A DNA stretch of 64,000 nt from Sinonovacula constricta (taxonomy: Eukaryota > Mollusca > Bivalvia > Cardiida > Solecurtidae): contig CM017558.1 of the NCBI GenBank assembly GCA_007844125.1, positions 25,625,344 through 25,689,343 on the forward strand, given 5' to 3'. The first letter of the stretch is position 1; every line of letters starts with the position of its first letter. The notes under the pieces were generated by a model. That model was not told the origin of the DNA, searched no databases, and saw only the letters and a program-made list of their open reading frames with translations. The translations under genes and the position numbers were made by a program. Shown here piece after piece: positions 60,892 through 64,000 of the stretch.

Positions 60892-63800
60892 TCTGTTGAC
60901 TGTTTTACTGCCCTTGACAAATCACCTACAGTTGCTTGTTTGAGCTTGGTACTTAGGTCTATGAGTTCAAAAGCCATGTCTGGTCTAGTTCCCTGTACGG
61001 CCCAGTTCATCTGGCCAACAATTTGTCTGTAGGTAGATTGTTCTTCAGCTGTGAGTAAGTCTTCTTTCTGTTGCACCCTCTTTGTATCTAAACTCTGGCT
61101 CTTTATATTTCCTACATATCTGGATTGGTCAAGCAAGATTTCACTGGACTGTTGCCTAACTCTAAACCCTATATAATCAAAATTGCCTTCCTCTACTTTT
61201 CCTGCTAGAAATCTTTTTCGCAGATTCATCATAATTCTCTCAAGGTTTTCATCTCCAGCATGTAGAAAATCATCAATATGGCAACATATTACACCACTCA
61301 ACTTTCCATTTGTATGCAAAAAAAACAATGCAGGATCCATTTTTGACATTTGACATCCAAGTTTCAGTAATTCTTCCTTTACACTCAGATAAAACTGTCT
61401 CGCACCATCCTTGAGTCCATACAGTCCGTGCCGTAACTTCCAGACAAGTCCTTTAGCAGTTTCACACTCCTTTGGGGGCTTTATGTACACGTCCCTCTTT
61501 ATCTCTTGACCCTGTAAAAATGCAGATTTAATGTCAGTGGTCTTGACAATCCAGTTGTTAATGGATGCAAAAGAAAGAAACATTCTCATAGTTCCTTTTC
61601 CCACTGTTGGACTATCACTTTGCAACAGGAATTCTTCTTCAAAGCCTCTAACAACAAGACGTGCTTTAGTCTGTTCATTCTTTGTAGTTATGACCCATCT
61701 AGTTGATAATGTATTTTGGCCATAATCTCTGACTTCCACATATGTGCCGAATTGTTTCAATTTTTGTAACTCTTCAAACTTTGCCCCTAAAACATTATCA
61801 TTGTTCTCCAGCACTAGATTGACATTATCAGTCAACATTTCCCATTCAACTTCATCCAGATTGATGCTCTTTTTCTCTTTACCGGTATCTTCCATAACGT
61901 TGTACCAGTGTTTGTTCTTCCCTGTTGCCTTTCCTGCCCTTCCTAGAACTTTTGCCTGTATCCAAACATCAGTGTCTTGTGTTTTATACTGAATGTTATC
62001 ATTGGGTTTCAGTATCTTTCTATCTTGTCTGGTATCTTGTGTCTGTCTATCTCTATCTGTCCCTACAATTGGTGTGTCCTCTAACCTTGTTGGTAAATCA
62101 TCATTCACACTTCTGGCAGGAAGTTCTTCAGAAATTATCTGTTGATCATCTGTGTTTGAAATTTCTTGCGGAATATTGGCCCCTTCTGCATTTGCGCTTT
62201 GATCATTGTTGACTCTGTTTTCTCTGTCCAAAAAATTGTTGACCTTTTGTAGTCTATTGGGAGATACACGCACAAACACTGCTCCATGTCGCACAAACAC
62301 CACTTTCCCATCTTGGAAAACTACTTTTCCCGGTCCAAGCCAACGTTCTCCGCCTTCTCTCTTGTAAAACACACGGTCTCCATGTTCAAACACTTGTTCT
62401 GAAGCTCTTATTTTATTCCTAAGTGCCCTTCTTACTCTTTCATCAGCTTCAGACTGTATAAAAGCCCTTCGAGTTGCATGTAGTATATTCAGATGCTTTG
62501 CGAAAACTTCACTGCTCGTCGATCCTTGTAAAGCTGGCAAATTTTCACTCATGATGTTTGGAATGTTTGGATTCTGGCCAAAGACAAGTTGATGGCTGCT
62601 GTATCCATTCCACATTTGCAAAGAATTTCTCGCCATATTTGCCCATGATAGAAGTGTCTGCAAGTTTACCTTTTCATTATCTGCATGAAGGTTGGTTAAC
62701 ATCATATCCGTAATTGCATGCACTCTTTCACACAAACCATTCTGAAATGGACTTTCAGCTGCAGTCGTACATAACTGAATGTTCAGTATGGATGCAATCT
62801 CCCTTACCTCATCCGAATTGAACTCCCCTCCATTGTCTGTCATCAAAGATCCCATCACTCCAAATCTCCCAACCCATTCTTTCATTAAAGCATCTATGAC
62901 ATTACTTGGCTTCTTTCTGTCGATGAAAGTTGACAACGTGTATCTTGACCACATGTCTATGATGTGTAAAATCCATCGCCCATTCCATTGTTTTAGATCC
63001 ATTGCAACCTTTTCATTGAACCTGGAGGCCATTGGCATACCTATCACTGGCCTGGAAGGAGTCTTGGCATATACTTTACAAAGTTCACACCTGTTTTCTA
63101 TCTGGTCAAGATCTGCTTCGTACTCAGTTTTCCATACTCCAGCATTTTTCAAAAGTGCTGCCAGCCTTTTCTTTGGAGGATGTGCAAATTGTCTGTGCAG
63201 TTTCAGAAGGGTTTTGTGCTTCTCTTGCGGTTTTAAATTTACAAAGTTGACTGCACACACTGTTTCCACTGGAACTTCTACTGTTTTGTCTATCGGAATG
63301 CAGTAATGGCCTGATGTTGTTAAGTTCAGTGCTACCTCTTTTCCCATAATTGTCGCTGTATCATTTTCAAGATCCAATTTTATTGCTGCTTTCTTCATTG
63401 CCGTGCAGGAGAGTAGTAAAGGAATGTCTGACTCTACGACATCAGTGTTTATGGTCACAGCCTTTCCAGCAACTACAGCAGGTATGCTATATTTACCTTT
63501 CGATTTCAGGCAGGTCCCCCCTCCGAATTTAAACACTTTTTGGCCTTCTGATTGTAACACTTTCGCTCTGTCTGTATTGTCCAAAGATTCTATGTAATTG
63601 TCCAACCAACCTTTTCCACACACTGTACTGCTACAGGCACTGTCAAGGACTGCACAGTTTTGAGCATCAACCCCCAGCCTCCTGATCTCGTCTCTATCGT
63701 AACCAGTAAAAAGAACAGCATGTTCTTCTTCCACTGCATTCACTCTCTTCATATTTTCCCAGCTATCAGGGCATGCAGGCAACAGATGACGATAAGACCC

Positions 63801-64000
63801 ACATGATTTGCATGTCAAGGGTCTACCGTCTGGTCCAATGGGATTTATTTTCTTTGTAAATCCCTTGCTTCGATTTCCTGTGACAAACTCTCCTCTCACA
63901 ACACTTTTCACCAGTTTTCCCCGTTTCCAATTTTCTCCCCTTCCACTATTGTAATTACCTTGATAGCCACTTCGTGTTTTTGAATACCCTGCTGCAAGCA
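60888..64000 (-). CDS. Copia gag-pol polyprotein (gag end, protease, integrase, RT), partial
   Basis: The frame is open to the window edge, so the true start is outside; the first 30 residues seen are Gly/Arg-rich, like a gag tail. With residue 1 at 63911: zinc knuckle CX2CX4HX4C (C34, C37, H42, C47). Next comes an aspartic protease with D90-S-A in place of the usual DSG/DTG, then an integrase zinc-binding region ending CELCKVY. The integrase core shows DMWSRY, TDNGGEF and ESPFQNGLCERVH. The reverse transcriptase shows TTDIKSAFLQG, LYGLKDGARQFY and the catalytic HIDDFLHAG (IDD instead of YVDD). The frame ends at 60888 just before RNase H, which continues in another frame. In animals, copia elements of this type belong to lineages such as GalEa and CoMol; which one is not decided here. 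Confidence 0.9.
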   Translation of the reverse strand, partial: LAAGYSKTRSGYQGNYNSGRGENWKRGKLVKSVVRGEFVTGNRSKGFTKKINPIGPDGRPLTCKSCGSYRHLLPACPDSWENMKRVNAVEEEHAVLFTGYDRDEIRRLGVDAQNCAVLDSACSSTVCGKGWLDNYIESLDNTDRAKVLQSEGQKVFKFGGGTCLKSKGKYSIPAVVAGKAVTINTDVVESDIPLLLSCTAMKKAAIKLDLENDTATIMGKEVALNLTTSGHYCIPIDKTVEVPVETVCAVNFVNLKPQEKHKTLLKLHRQFAHPPKKRLAALLKNAGVWKTEYEADLDQIENRCELCKVYAKTPSRPVIGMPMASRFNEKVAMDLKQWNGRWILHIIDMWSRYTLSTFIDRKKPSNVIDALMKEWVGRFGVMGSLMTDNGGEFNSDEVREIASILNIQLCTTAAESPFQNGLCERVHAITDMMLTNLHADNEKVNLQTLLSWANMARNSLQMWNGYSSHQLVFGQNPNIPNIMSENLPALQGSTSSEVFAKHLNILHATRRAFIQSEADERVRRALRNKIRASEQVFEHGDRVFYKREGGERWLGPGKVVFQDGKVVFVRHGAVFVRVSPNRLQKVNNFLDRENRVNNDQSANAEGANIPQEISNTDDQQIISEELPARSVNDDLPTRLEDTPIVGTDRDRQTQDTRQDRKILKPNDNIQYKTQDTDVWIQAKVLGRAGKATGKNKHWYNVMEDTGKEKKSINLDEVEWEMLTDNVNLVLENNDNVLGAKFEELQKLKQFGTYVEVRDYGQNTLSTRWVITTKNEQTKARLVVRGFEEEFLLQSDSPTVGKGTMRMFLSFASINNWIVKTTDIKSAFLQGQEIKRDVYIKPPKECETAKGLVWKLRHGLYGLKDGARQFYLSVKEELLKLGCQMSKMDPALFFLHTNGKLSGVICCHIDDFLHAGDENLERIMMNLRKRFLAGKVEEGNFDYIGFRVRQQSSEILLDQSRYVGNIKSQSLDTKRVQQKEDLLTAEEQSTYRQIVGQMNWAVQGTRPDMAFELIDLSTKLKQATVGDLSRAVKQSTD

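Larger units (their letters stand above)
60047..64000 (-). mobile_element. Ty1/copia-type LTR retrotransposon, 3' part
   Basis: Minus-strand element with the domain order zinc knuckle, protease, integrase, reverse transcriptase, RNase H, which is the copia order. The 5' LTR and most of gag lie beyond the window. The 3' boundary is placed at a candidate LTR ending at 60047 (see separate entry); this edge is uncertain. Confidence 0.85.

Noticed and set aside
61531..63597. Plus-strand open frames over the copia element
   Set aside because: Shadows of the long minus-strand pol frame, which carries all the catalytic motifs.

Overview
The window is animal nuclear DNA: AT-rich, intron-rich, with split genes that have GT-AG introns, several families of tRNA-derived SINEs, short inverted-repeat elements, minisatellites and a Ty1/copia retrotransposon. 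The genes are clearly metazoan (an OBI1/RNF219-type ubiquitin ligase, SLC10A7, a PI3K p85-type SH2 protein). The repeat style suggests a mollusc, probably a bivalve, but that is an inference from repeat texture and not from a species marker.

Layout. 1-500: one minus-strand exon of an unidentified EF-hand protein. 600-1530: a degenerate 18-19 bp minisatellite split by a tRNA-SINE. 1.5-6 kb: no gene recognised; a near-perfect nested inverted repeat lies at 4.6-5.1 kb. 6.1-11.0 kb: a very large 28/29-bp tandem array with higher-order duplications. 13.1-26.4 kb: a complete seven-exon, minus-strand OBI1 (RNF219) gene encoding 1147 aa. 26.7-43.1 kb: SLC10A7 on the plus strand, head to head with OBI1 across about 280 bp; ten exons give 335 aa, and there is a second candidate terminal exon. 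43-51 kb: SLC10A7 3' flank and an intergenic region with dispersed repeats and a SINE. 51.27 kb: the N-terminal SH2 exon of a class IA PI3-kinase regulatory subunit (plus strand), followed by a long 3' flank or intron with a 37-bp minisatellite and a SINE. 60.0-64.0 kb: the 3' part of a copia-type element on the minus strand, running off the window edge.

The most unusual structure is the 3.5-kb, 35-bp minisatellite in SLC10A7 intron 8. Its repeat unit is a copy of the exon 8/intron 8 boundary itself: the last 26 coding bases plus the 5' splice site. The conserved coding exon end is therefore the first unit of the array, and about 100 copies of a 5' splice site follow the real one.

Functionally the three genes are unrelated: OBI1 acts on replication origins, SLC10A7 is a Golgi/ER membrane transporter-like protein, and p85 couples phosphotyrosine to PI3K. 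Only OBI1 and SLC10A7 appear to share regulatory DNA, through their bidirectional promoter.
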